64,000 nt of DNA from Hydrogenophaga sp. (GTDB taxonomy: Bacteria; Pseudomonadota; Gammaproteobacteria; Burkholderiales; Burkholderiaceae_C). The stretch covers positions 62,001 to 126,000 of the forward strand of contig NZ_JAUSCF010000035.1 of the NCBI RefSeq assembly GCF_030651625.1. The letters run 5' to 3'. The notes below the pieces were generated by a model. That model searched no databases. It saw nothing but the letters and a program-made list of their open reading frames with translations, and had not been told where the DNA came from. Below, piece by piece: positions 33,193 through 42,605 of this stretch. Every line of letters begins with the position of its first letter. Position 1 is the stretch's first letter. A program made the translations under genes and the position numbers.

Positions 33193-34104
33193 ATGACCAT
33201 ATCGACCAACCCGTCCGCTTTGGAAATGCCCACGGCGCACCCTTGGCTGGTGGCACCTTTCGCCCCCATCTCGCTGGACCAGCTCAACCACAAGGCCTCG
33301 ATGCTGGAGCGGCTGGACAACAAATATGTGGTGCGGTCTGAAGTGCTGAAACAGGCCATCGAAGACCTCGTCACGCGTTTCGAGATCCTCGACATGGACG
33401 GCACACGTGCCTTCACCTACGAGACCTGCTACTTCGACGACGAAGCGTTGCACAGCTACTTCGACCACCACCAGGGGCGCCGCCGTCGATGCAAGGTCAG
33501 GGTGCGGAAATACACCGACGCCCAGTTGTGTTTTGTGGAGGTCAAACTCAAGGACAAGCGCGGGCTCACGGTGAAGAAGCGCCTGAAATACAGCCTGGAT
33601 AAATACGGAATGCTCGACGACAGCGCATGGAGCCACATCTGCCACTCCTACGAAGCCCTGTACGGAGAGGCCTTTCCCCACAGGCTGGCGCCGGTGATCG
33701 AAATGCGCTACCAGCGCATCACCCTGGTGGCACGCGAAGGAGGTGAACGCATGACCATCGACTGCCATTTGCGGTTTCAGGCCAATGACAGAACCTGCAC
33801 CACCGGTCCGGATGTGTTTGTGGTGGAGACCAAGTCGTCCAACGGGAACGGGGTGGCCGACAAGATCTTGCGCAGCCTGCACCAGCATCCCACCAGAAGC
33901 TGTTCCAAATACTGTGTGGGCATGGCAGCTTTGCAAAACGTGGATCGACACAACAAGTTCCTGCCTGCGCTGCGCAAGCTGGGGCCTGTCAAGACCATTT
34001 TTCCAAGTGTGAATGGCTTGAAATCAGCCCCGGTACAGGCGCATGACGAAGGCCAGACGGTCGATGCCCTGCCGCATCGGGACGCTTCGTTGCAGAATCC
34101 CTGA
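33193..34104 (+). CDS. VTC-domain polyphosphate polymerase-like protein
   Basis: 303 residues, a triphosphate-tunnel-type fold. 'ASMLERLDNKYVV' carries the family's conserved lysine, 'CKVRVRKY' and 'CFVEVKLKDKRGLTVKKRLKY' supply the basic and acidic tunnel residues, and 'VFVVETKSSNGNGVADKIL' is the C-terminal E-x-K strand. VTC4 relatives make polyphosphate from ATP; bacterial members are less well studied. The ATG follows the DUF4956 stop by one base. Both are preceded by an ECF-type promoter. Cytoplasmic or membrane-face location is expected. Confidence 0.82.
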   Translation: MTISTNPSALEMPTAHPWLVAPFAPISLDQLNHKASMLERLDNKYVVRSEVLKQAIEDLVTRFEILDMDGTRAFTYETCYFDDEALHSYFDHHQGRRRRCKVRVRKYTDAQLCFVEVKLKDKRGLTVKKRLKYSLDKYGMLDDSAWSHICHSYEALYGEAFPHRLAPVIEMRYQRITLVAREGGERMTIDCHLRFQANDRTCTTGPDVFVVETKSSNGNGVADKILRSLHQHPTRSCSKYCVGMAALQNVDRHNKFLPALRKLGPVKTIFPSVNGLKSAPVQAHDEGQTVDALPHRDASLQNP

Positions 34105-34161
34105 TTCAAGGTGCCCTTTCCCTGGGTGCCGGCGGGCAACCGCCAGGCTGGAGGTGTGTTT

Positions 34162-35124
34162 TTGAGCGTGTTCCTGTTGATGGCTGCCCTGCTGTCTGCC
34201 CCGGCCGTGATGGCAGACCCTGCGTCTTCTGCCGCAGCGCAGAAGACGCACACCCCGTTCAGCAGTGTGTCGCTGCCGGCAAACACCCGGGTGAACGGCA
34301 TTCTGGTGTCGGAGATTTCCGGGCTCGCCTGGGACCCGCACGAGCAGGCTCTGCACGCGGTGTCAGACAGCGGCCATCTGTTCCGCTTTCGCCTGAAACT
34401 TGAAGGCGGCACGTTGCGTGCGGTGGTGGCAGCGTCGGCCGTGGTTCTTCAGCACGCGGACGGTACCCTGGGCAAGCCGGCCGACTTCGATGCCGAAGGA
34501 CTGACATTGCGCCGGGTGCCCGGTGTCAACACCCAGCAGGTGGAACTGCTCGTGGCCACCGAAGGCAGACCCAGGGTCTGGCGGGTGAACCTTGACGGCA
34601 AGGTGCTGGAATCACTGGAGCTGCCACCTGGCCTGGCGGAGGCAAAAAACTACCAGGCTCGCAACACCATGCTGGAAGCGGTGGCGGTGCATCCTGTTCA
34701 TGGCCTGCTCGTGGCACCCGAGCGGCCGCTGCGTGGCGAAGATCCTCAGCAGGGCCATTGCATTCACGCGCTGGATCGCCACTGGAACATTGAAGCGCTG
34801 GATCCTCATGACGCACGGCTGAAGGCGATGGAAGTGATGGAGAGCGGCCACCTTCTGGTGCTGGAGCGATCTGGCAGCGGCAAGCGCCTGGTCAATGCAC
34901 TGCGGCTTGCCGATCTGGATACCTGCAAGGTTCGCACGCCATGTGTCGCGAAAACCTTGCTGCACATCGACCGCGAAGGCGGGGCCGAAAACTATGAAGG
35001 CATGGCCTATCTGGGGCGCGGTCTGGTGCTGCTGGCCAGCGACAACGGCGGCAAGAAGGGCACGGACACGGTGTTCCTGCTGGTGGATCTTTCTGAGCAT
35101 TCGCCGCATTTCAGCAACAAATGA
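34162..35124 (+). CDS. Secreted esterase-like-activity-of-phytase family protein
   Basis: 320 residues from a TTG start with GGAGG seven bases upstream; this gives 'MSVFLLMAALLSAPAVMA', a good signal peptide. An in-frame GTG at 34111 has no ribosome-binding site. The mature part has beta-propeller-like blocks: 'ISGLAWDPHEQALHAVSDSG', 'DFDAEGLTLRR', 'LEAVAVHPVHGLLVAPERPL', 'NYEGMAYLGRGLVLLASDNGG', which match the phytase-esterase-like family (D/E-G-L and DNGG motifs). It may cleave phosphate or ester bonds outside the cytoplasm. It is third in the DUF4956-VTC operon, which links it to phosphate polymers. Confidence 0.78.
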   Translation: MSVFLLMAALLSAPAVMADPASSAAAQKTHTPFSSVSLPANTRVNGILVSEISGLAWDPHEQALHAVSDSGHLFRFRLKLEGGTLRAVVAASAVVLQHADGTLGKPADFDAEGLTLRRVPGVNTQQVELLVATEGRPRVWRVNLDGKVLESLELPPGLAEAKNYQARNTMLEAVAVHPVHGLLVAPERPLRGEDPQQGHCIHALDRHWNIEALDPHDARLKAMEVMESGHLLVLERSGSGKRLVNALRLADLDTCKVRTPCVAKTLLHIDREGGAENYEGMAYLGRGLVLLASDNGGKKGTDTVFLLVDLSEHSPHFSNK

Positions 35125-35135
35125 GACAGCGACCG

Positions 35136-35160
35136 GGAATACGCGGACCCTGAAAACGTT
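35136..35160 (+). promoter_or_regulatory. ECF-type promoter for the 260-residue lipoprotein
   Basis: GGAAT (35136-35140), 16 bases, CGTT (35157-35160) continuing GTAG. It lies 57 bases before the lipoprotein start codon, directly after the phytase-like gene. The layout is identical to that at 32511. Confidence 0.6.
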
Positions 35161-35216
35161 GTAGGCACAGAGAGCGGATAACCCACTCCGATGTCCACCT
35201 GTTCAGGAGTTCCAAC

Positions 35217-35999
35217 ATGAGAAAGATCCCCTTGATTGGCGCCGCCATGGCCGTGTCATTGCTCAGTGGTTGCGCCACCTTGTCCGACGGAACAGCGTTG
35301 CTGCCGGTGGGTCAGGTAGCAGCGGTCGATACCGACTACTCGCTCGGTCTGAGCTGTCTCGGCAAGCGCATTGACCGCAGCGGCCGTCCTCCCCTGCTGG
35401 TGCATGTCGACCCCATCGCCGACCAGACCGTGCCGCGCAACTACGAAGAACGGCGCCTGAGCAGCGGAGGCAAGTGGTGGTTGCTCACCGCGCTGCAGAA
35501 GCTCAACGCTGCCAACGTGCGCATCGTCACTGAAGACGGTTCCAGGGCCGACCCGAGGAACCCATCGCATCTGGTGTTGTCGGGCGCCTGGACCCAGGAC
35601 GACCTGGAACTGGGTCGTCAGGAAGCTGGCATCAAGGCATGGATTCCCAAGGTGGTGCTCGACCTGGGCGCCAGACGCTCCTTCGACGTGATTGCTGGCG
35701 ATTTTGTGTCCTCCAGAGGAGGCCGGGTGGCCCATGCTGCGGCGATCAGCGTGGTGGTGCATTCCGGCCGTGCAGGCATGGACCTGAAGGTGGAGGACGG
35801 CGACCGGAAACTCTCGCTCGGCTTTTCGCAGAGGCTCACCGAAGGTCCTCAGTTTGCACAGCGTCGCATCGCCGAAGCGGCGGTCATGGTGCACATGGCG
35901 CGCGCGTTCGGTGTCGACTACCGTCCCTGCATCGCCGAGGAAACCACCGCCGCTGATCCTGGCATGCCTGCGATAGGGCAGCAGCGCCCACGCAGCTGA
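35217..35999 (+). CDS. Outer-membrane-type lipoprotein, possibly CsgG/HfaB-like
   Basis: 260 residues. 'MRKIPLIGAAMAVSLLSGCATL' is a lipoprotein signal with the lipobox cysteine at 19. The mature part alternates strands and helices, with 'LLTALQKLNAANVRIVTED' and 'HLVLSGAWTQDDLELG' resembling CsgG/HfaB-type secretion lipoproteins; the similarity is weak and unconfirmed. CAGGAGTTCC precedes the ATG. An ECF-type promoter lies just upstream, linking it to the sigma factor at 38729. It ends convergently with the toroid-like gene. Confidence 0.65.
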   Translation: MRKIPLIGAAMAVSLLSGCATLSDGTALLPVGQVAAVDTDYSLGLSCLGKRIDRSGRPPLLVHVDPIADQTVPRNYEERRLSSGGKWWLLTALQKLNAANVRIVTEDGSRADPRNPSHLVLSGAWTQDDLELGRQEAGIKAWIPKVVLDLGARRSFDVIAGDFVSSRGGRVAHAAAISVVVHSGRAGMDLKVEDGDRKLSLGFSQRLTEGPQFAQRRIAEAAVMVHMARAFGVDYRPCIAEETTAADPGMPAIGQQRPRS

Positions 36000-36027
36000 A
36001 GCCAGGCGCCTGCGCCTTGCCCCGGCC

Positions 36028-37295
36028 TCAGGGCGCCCCGGCCCCGGTCTTCAGCAGCGCGCGGTGTCCCAACAGGGCCGACAGGGCGTGCTGTGTCTGG
36101 TCCACCCGAACCTCATGCGCGCGCACATCTGTGGTCGGGCAGCGTGGCGACACCCGGGAAAAGCCACCGCGAGCCAGCCCCGATGCGAGCTGGGCGGCCC
36201 GCAGAAAAGTCACGCCGGCAGCCACGGCGTCGACCACCGCCTGATGTTCTGCCGCATCGCGCTCTGTAGCGCGTGGCAGCCAGGGTGCGATGGCGACCAG
36301 GCCTTCGAGGCGGGTGGCGGTGGGAGTGGTGCGTCCATCGGTTGTGAAAGCACCGATGGCACAGGCTTCGGTGGGCGGACCCTGTTCACCCAGCATGTGC
36401 CGGACCACCGCCTGCGCGTGCACCTGCAGCAAAGCTTTGACGGCTACATGCCCATGCCCAGGCGCGTGCTCCCAGGAGAAACCGGGCGGCAATGCCTGCT
36501 GCAGATCTGTGGCTGGCTGAGCGAACAGCCGGGCCGTGGCGATCAAGGCCCAGTGATCCGGTGCCTGCGAGGCCTGTCCTTCGCGTTGCCGTGCGAGGTA
36601 TCGCAACGCATCCATGGCAGGCACCAGCCAGCCACCGCTGCGGTCGAGTTCGTGCAACAGAACCAGTCCCAGCGCAGCTTCGCCCGGGTAGTACAGCGAT
36701 TCCCAGTGCGGATCGTGCTGACCGGACCTGTGTGCGTGAAGCGACCGGAAGCCGCCATCGGCCCGCTGCTGCGACACGATGAAACGGGCCAGTGCGCGCA
36801 TCTCTTCCATCGCCACTGCCTCGGGTCTTACAAGCCGCCACTGGACGAGAGCGGCGAGTGTGAGCCCGGCACCGCCCAGTTTGGCTACCGCGTATCGGCG
36901 CGATCCTCCGACCAGTTCGGGAGGGGACCACACGGCAAGACGATCATCCGTTTCATCGCCCACTCCAGCGGGCGCCAGACAGCAGTTGCGCAAGAAGCCA
37001 AAGGCGCTGTCGATGGCCTCGATCTGAGCCAGGCTGGGTGCGTGGGTCTGGTGGTATTCGGCCAGTGCCAGCAGGCTGCCAGCATGCCGCAGCACGTTGT
37101 AGCGTCCTTCGATGATCTGACCCGTGAGCGCGTGCTGTCGGTAGCGAAGACGTCCGTCCGGCGCAATGCTGCTGTGCAGGTGAGCAGCTGCCGCGTGGAT
37201 GGACGACGCCAGGTCCTGCGTGGCACGTGCTGGCGGGCACAGAAAGCACAACAAGGCGAGCACGAGCAGGTTCAGTGCCCTTGCAGGGCAACGTG

Positions 37296-37305
<10 letters not shown>
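36028..37305 (-). CDS. Secreted protein with alpha/alpha-toroid-like helical repeats, unknown function
   Basis: 425 residues. The start ATG lies within the last codons of the S8 protease gene (10-base overlap), so translation is probably coupled. 'LNLLVLALLCFLCPPARA' is a signal peptide. The mature protein has helical repeats with 'ARFIVSQQRADGGFRSLHAH', 'WESLYYPGEAALGLVLLHEL' and 'DHWALIATARLF', the Q-x-x-x-G-G-F and PGEA-type turns of alpha/alpha-toroid enzymes (terpene-cyclase or epimerase-like). Catalytic residues cannot be assigned. It shares the protease's ECF-type promoter. Confidence 0.7.
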
Positions 37306-38624
<1,319 letters not shown>

Positions 38625-38664
38625 AATTTTTCCGCCGCCAGTGCCAGCGGCATTGCTGGCAAAT

Positions 38665-38692
38665 ACAACGTCTTTGGCGGCCGGAATATTCC
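38665..38692 (-). promoter_or_regulatory. ECF-type promoter for the S8 protease-toroid operon
   Basis: On the minus strand GGAAT (38692-38688), 17 bases, CGTT (38670-38667) continuing GTAT. The -35 is half of the palindrome GGAATATTCC (38683-38692), whose other half serves the divergent sigma gene. Expected start ~35 bases before the protease ATG. Confidence 0.65.
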
Positions 38693-38710
38693 ATCGGCTC
38701 GCGCGTTATA
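38683..38710 (+). promoter_or_regulatory. ECF-type promoter for the sigma/anti-sigma genes (autoregulation)
   Basis: GGAAT (38683-38687), 16 bases, CGTT (38704-38707) continuing ATAC. It shares its -35 with the divergent protease promoter through the palindrome GGAATATTCC. The leader before the sigma ATG would be only about 12 bases, and no good ribosome-binding site is visible there. Confidence 0.6.
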
Positions 38711-38728
38711 CCCACAGACATCTTTTTC

Positions 38729-39232
38729 ATGATGAACGATTTCCGCGAGGAACTGGTGGAACTCTTACCGCGACTGAGGCGATTTGCCTACGGACTTGCC
38801 GCGCACCGCGAGGACGCCGATGACCTCGTGCAGGCGGCTTGCGAGCGCGCGCTGGAACGCGTCGACCAGTGGTCCCCAGGTACCCGGCTGGACAGCTGGA
38901 TGTTCCGCATCATCCAGAACCTGTGGTTTGATCGCCTGCGCAGCCGCAAGGTGCGTGGTGAGCAATACGACGAATCGGCACTGGAGCTCCAGACCGACGA
39001 AAACGCACACCGCCTCCCTGAAGTCCGCGATACCTTCGCCCACGTATTGGCCCAACTTGACGCGCTCAGGCCGGAACACCGCGAGGTGCTGATGCTAGTC
39101 TGTGTCGAGGCGTGTTCGTACAAGGAAGCGGCCAAGATCTTGCAGATTCCGGTGGGCACCGTCATGAGCCGCCTCGCCCGCGCCCGGCTGCAACTCCAGG
39201 ACAATCTGAGTCCGCCACAGGTGGCGGGCTAG
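38729..39232 (+). CDS. ECF-type sigma-70 family RNA polymerase sigma factor
   Basis: 167 residues, the two-domain ECF size. Region 2: 'LPRLRRFAYGLAAHREDADDLVQAACERAL' with 'GTRLDSWMFRIIQNLWFDRLRSR'. Region 4: 'LDALRPEHREVLMLVCVEACSYKEAAKILQIPVGTVMSRLARAR', the helix-turn-helix that reads the -35. The start could also be the ATG three bases later. The anti-sigma gene follows after 11 bases. Four GGAAT-N16/17-CGTT sites in the preceding 6 kb, one of them its own promoter, are the likely targets. Confidence 0.9.
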   Translation: MMNDFREELVELLPRLRRFAYGLAAHREDADDLVQAACERALERVDQWSPGTRLDSWMFRIIQNLWFDRLRSRKVRGEQYDESALELQTDENAHRLPEVRDTFAHVLAQLDALRPEHREVLMLVCVEACSYKEAAKILQIPVGTVMSRLARARLQLQDNLSPPQVAG

Positions 39233-39243
39233 AAGGGCAAGCC

Positions 39244-40032
39244 ATGAATGAGACCGACATTGAAACCCTCATGGCCTACGCCGACGGCGAACTCGACGCC
39301 ACTCAGGTCCGCGAGGTGCAAGCCCTGCTGGCCAGCGACGCCGACGCACGCGCCATGGTGGAGCGCTTTCGCCAGACGCGCGCCGACCTGGCACCGGGCC
39401 TGGACGACCTGCTCAACGAACCCGTGCCTCAGCGTTTGATCGATACCGTGCGCCACCACCCCATGGGTGGTGCGTCGGCCTCTCCTGCCGCGCCACCTTT
39501 GACGCGTGTGGCTGCCGACCCCGGGGTGGTGAACGCAACGCGCGCTGCTGCCAACACCCCTTCTTACTGGCCACGCATGGCCGCTGCGGCCTGCCTGGCC
39601 ATGGCGGTCGGTCTGACCACCGGTCACTGGTGGGGACAGCAATCCAGCGCGGGTTCCGATGTGGCACAAGTCTTCCAGCGTGCCTTGCAAACCCTGCCGA
39701 GCGGCGAAACACTGGTCCAGGGCGGGGTGCAGGTGATGCCGGTCGCGAGCTTTCGCGCCGCAGACGGGCAGGCCTGCCGCGAGTTCGAGCAGGAAATGCA
39801 AGGCCGTCTGGCGCACGGGGTGGCCTGCCGGGTCGACAGCCAGTGGGTGGCGCGCGTGGTGCTGGACCGTGGGCCAGCCAACGGCCCGCTGGGTGAAATG
39901 CCGGCCTTCGCCCCGGCCAGCGGCGAAGCCGATGCCCTGGCCACGGTGCTTGATCGCCTGGGTGCGGGTGTGGTGCTCGACACAGCAGAAGAACGCCAGC
40001 TCATCGACAGCGCCTGGAAGTCTTTTCGATGA
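39244..40032 (+). CDS. Membrane-anchored anti-sigma factor
   Basis: 262 residues. The N-terminal ~60 residues ('LMAYADGELDATQVREVQALLASDADARAMVERFRQTRADL') have the anti-sigma form but lack the His-x3-Cys-x2-Cys zinc motif. One membrane segment (~110-127, 'WPRMAAAACLAMAVGLTTGHWW') is followed by a ~130-residue outer domain. 'VACR' and 'QACREFEQEMQGRLAHG' give two cysteines on the periplasmic side. It should hold the upstream ECF sigma at the membrane until an envelope signal releases it. AAGGGC precedes the ATG. The S8 protease encoded divergently could act on it; that is speculation. Confidence 0.8.
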   Translation: MNETDIETLMAYADGELDATQVREVQALLASDADARAMVERFRQTRADLAPGLDDLLNEPVPQRLIDTVRHHPMGGASASPAAPPLTRVAADPGVVNATRAAANTPSYWPRMAAAACLAMAVGLTTGHWWGQQSSAGSDVAQVFQRALQTLPSGETLVQGGVQVMPVASFRAADGQACREFEQEMQGRLAHGVACRVDSQWVARVVLDRGPANGPLGEMPAFAPASGEADALATVLDRLGAGVVLDTAEERQLIDSAWKSFR

Positions 40033-40194
40033 AGTGAGCGCCAGCTTGTTGCCTGTCGGACAGTCCCTGAGCATTGTCACAACCCGTCACGGTATCGCGC
40101 TTCTGTGGCTTACCCCGGCTGCTAAGATGCACGGCTGTTCAGCCGCATCCGCCGGCTGCCCCAGCCTTGTCGGCTTCCCGAGACCCCTTGCCTC

Positions 40195-40965
40195 ATGTCC
40201 GTTGCCCTCGCCGCCAACGCGCCCACCAGCTTCGAAATCAAAAGCGCCAACCTTCCCCTGGTGGCGCTGCTGCTCAAATCCGCCGATCTGAACCGGCTCA
40301 GCGCCGAATTCGCCCAGCGGTTCGGCGAAATCCCCGATTTTTTCGATCATGACCCCATGGTGATCGACCTGGGTCCACTGCAGCAGGCCGAACCCGGCGC
40401 CGACACCGACTTCACCGCCCTGCTGGCCCTGTTGCGAAGCTACCGTCTCCATCCGATCGCGGTGCGCGGCGGCGACGATGTCCAGATGGCGCAGGCCATG
40501 GATGCCGGTCTCATCCCAGCGCCCGACGCTACCTTGCAGCGCGCTGTTCCTGCCCAGTCGCCCGAACCCATCGCCCCGCAGCCAGTGCCAGAGCCGGTGG
40601 CCCAGCCATTGCCGGCACCCGGCGCGCTTGTCATCGACAAGCCCTTGCGCTCCGGTCAGCAGGTCTATGCGCGCGGGCGCGACCTGGTGGTCATGGCCAT
40701 GGTCAACCCCGGCGCCGAAGTGATTGCCGATGGCCATATCCACGTGTATGCGCCGCTGCGCGGCAAGGCCATCGCCGGGGCCCGTGGCAACGGCGACGCA
40801 CGCATCTTTGCACTGGCCATGGCGCCTGAACTCATCTCCATTGCCGGCATTTACCGCACCAGCGAAGTACCCTTGCCTCAGAGCATCCAGGGCAAGGCGG
40901 CCCAGGTTCGGCTGGTGCCGGGCCCGGACGGCGACAAGCTTGTGATCGATCCTCTGTCGGTGTGA
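40195..40965 (+). CDS. minC: Septum site-determining protein MinC
   Basis: 256 residues. The N-terminal FtsZ-antagonising domain (~10-115, 'FEIKSANLPLVALLLKSADLNRLSAEFAQRF') is joined by a Pro-rich linker (~118-145) to the C-terminal beta-helix domain that binds MinD and septal proteins ('SGQQVYARGRDLVVMAMVNPGAEVIADGHIHVYAPLRGKAIAG'). It blocks FtsZ ring formation at cell poles. It begins a minC-minD-minE operon on the plus strand. Confidence 0.95.
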   Translation: MSVALAANAPTSFEIKSANLPLVALLLKSADLNRLSAEFAQRFGEIPDFFDHDPMVIDLGPLQQAEPGADTDFTALLALLRSYRLHPIAVRGGDDVQMAQAMDAGLIPAPDATLQRAVPAQSPEPIAPQPVPEPVAQPLPAPGALVIDKPLRSGQQVYARGRDLVVMAMVNPGAEVIADGHIHVYAPLRGKAIAGARGNGDARIFALAMAPELISIAGIYRTSEVPLPQSIQGKAAQVRLVPGPDGDKLVIDPLSV

Positions 40966-41017
40966 GGCAGATGCTGCTTCACCGCTCACCCATCCTGATT
41001 CTGAAAGACCTTTCACC

Positions 41018-41833
41018 ATGACCAAAATCGTTGTCGTCACTTCCGGCAAAGGCGGTGTGGGCAAGACCACCACCAGCGCCAGCTTCGCTTCCGGCCTTGC
41101 CCTTCGCGGCTACAAGACCGCCGTGATCGACTTCGACGTCGGCCTGCGCAACCTCGACCTCATCATGGGTTGTGAGCGCCGCGTGGTGTACGACCTGATC
41201 AATGTGATCCAGGGAGAGGCCAATCTGAACCAGGCGCTCATCAAGGACAAGCAGTGTGAGAACCTGTTCGTTCTGGCCGCCAGCCAGACACGTGACAAGG
41301 ACGCACTGAGCCAGGAGGGCGTGCACAAGGTGCTGACCGACCTGTCGGAGATGGGATTCGAATACATCGTCTGCGATTCGCCCGCCGGCATCGAGACGGG
41401 TGCGCTCATGGCCATGCATTACGCCGACGAAGCGCTCATCGTGACCAACCCGGAAGTCTCCAGCGTGCGCGACTCCGACCGCATCCTGGGCATGCTGGGC
41501 AGCAAGACCCAACGCGCCATTGAAGGCAAGGAACCGATCAAGGAACACCTGCTGATCACGCGCTACAACCCCACGCGCGTGGCCGACGGCCAGATGCTTT
41601 CGCTCGAAGACATTCAGGACATCCTGCGCATCAAGCTCATCGGCGTGATCCCCGAGAGCGAAAACGTGCTCACCGCATCCAACCAGGGCATGCCGGCGAT
41701 CCACCTCAAGGGCACCGACGTGGCCGAAGCCTACAGCGACGTGATCGACCGTTTTCTGGGCGCCGAAAAACCGCTGCGCTTCATCGAAGCCGAAAAAGCC
41801 GGTTTCTTCAAGCGCCTGTTCGGGGGGAAATGA
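41018..41833 (+). CDS. minD: Septum site-determining ATPase MinD
   Basis: 271 residues. The deviant Walker A 'SGKGGVGKTTTSASFA' sits near the N-terminus, 'VIDFDVGLRNLDLIMGCERRVVYDLINV' and 'YIVCDSPAGIETGA' are MinD hallmarks, and the C-terminal amphipathic membrane helix ends in 'FFKRLFGGK'. It binds the membrane with ATP and recruits MinC, and MinE stimulates its ATPase to drive pole-to-pole oscillation. It lies 52 bases after minC and three before minE. Confidence 0.97.
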   Translation: MTKIVVVTSGKGGVGKTTTSASFASGLALRGYKTAVIDFDVGLRNLDLIMGCERRVVYDLINVIQGEANLNQALIKDKQCENLFVLAASQTRDKDALSQEGVHKVLTDLSEMGFEYIVCDSPAGIETGALMAMHYADEALIVTNPEVSSVRDSDRILGMLGSKTQRAIEGKEPIKEHLLITRYNPTRVADGQMLSLEDIQDILRIKLIGVIPESENVLTASNQGMPAIHLKGTDVAEAYSDVIDRFLGAEKPLRFIEAEKAGFFKRLFGGK

Positions 41834-41836
41834 CGC

Positions 41837-42097
41837 ATGTCGATTTTTTCCTTCCTGCTCGGCGAAAAGAAGAAGACCGCCAGCGTCGCCAAGGAGCGCC
41901 TGCAGATCATTCTGGCGCACGAGCGCAGCGGCCGCAGCGCCTCTGAGCCCGATTACTTGCCCGCACTCCAGCGCGAACTGGTCGCCGTGATCAGCAAGTA
42001 CATCAAGATCAATCCAGACGACATCAAGGTGCAGCTCGACCGCCAGGACAATCTGGACGTGCTGGAAGTGAAGATCGAGCTGCCCGACCGCAAGTGA
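41837..42097 (+). CDS. minE: Cell division topological specificity factor MinE
   Basis: 86 residues, usual size. The N-terminal membrane-binding part is '[31 protein letters not shown]', containing the anti-MinCD helix, and the rest is the dimerisation domain ('[33 protein letters not shown]'). It starts three bases after the minD stop, so the pair is probably translationally coupled. Confidence 0.97.
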   Translation: MSIFSFLLGEKKKTASVAKERLQIILAHERSGRSASEPDYLPALQRELVAVISKYIKINPDDIKVQLDRQDNLDVLEVKIELPDRK

Positions 42098-42125
42098 ATC
42101 ACCCGGCCTCCAAGGCCTTTTGCAA

Positions 42126-42566
42126 ATGCCCCGACTCCAGTTCGACCTGCCCGATCGCTTCGTTTTTGCGACCGACATCCAGATCTACATCAGTCATGTG
42201 AACCAGGGTGGGCACCTGGACAACGCGCAGCTGCTGACCCTGGTGTCCGAAGCGCGTGTGCGCTTTTTCAAGTCGCTCGGCTACCGCGAATCGAATGTGG
42301 CAGGCTGTCCCATCGTGGTGGGTGACCTGGTGGCGCAATACAAGTCCGAAGGCTTCCACGGCGAAACCATGCGGGTGCGCATGGTCCCGCAGGACTTCAA
42401 CCGCTACGGCTTCGACCTCGTTTACTGCATGGACTGTGTCGACACCGGCCGCGAGGTGGCCCGCGGCAAGATCGGCATCGTTTTCGTCGACCTGCAGACC
42501 AGCAAGGTCGCACCAGTGCCACCGGCCTTCCTGACCCAGACAGCCCAACTCTTGCCGGTGCCCTGA
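42126..42566 (+). CDS. Hotdog-fold acyl-CoA thioesterase family protein
   Basis: 146 residues. 'FATDIQIYISHVNQGGHLDNAQLLTLVSEARVRFFKSLGY' is the 4HBT-type hotdog core with the H-x-x-N-x-A-x-x-L-x-x-x-x-E-A-R pattern, and 'VGDLVAQYKSEGFHGETMRVRM' the central strand. It would hydrolyse an acyl-CoA thioester in the cytoplasm; the chain is unknown. I used the ATG at 42126 rather than a TTG six bases earlier. It follows minE by 28 bases and may be co-transcribed. Confidence 0.8.
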   Translation: MPRLQFDLPDRFVFATDIQIYISHVNQGGHLDNAQLLTLVSEARVRFFKSLGYRESNVAGCPIVVGDLVAQYKSEGFHGETMRVRMVPQDFNRYGFDLVYCMDCVDTGREVARGKIGIVFVDLQTSKVAPVPPAFLTQTAQLLPVP

Positions 42567-42605
42567 GCAAAGGAGCACCACCCGGGCTGGCACTATGATC
42601 CGGCC

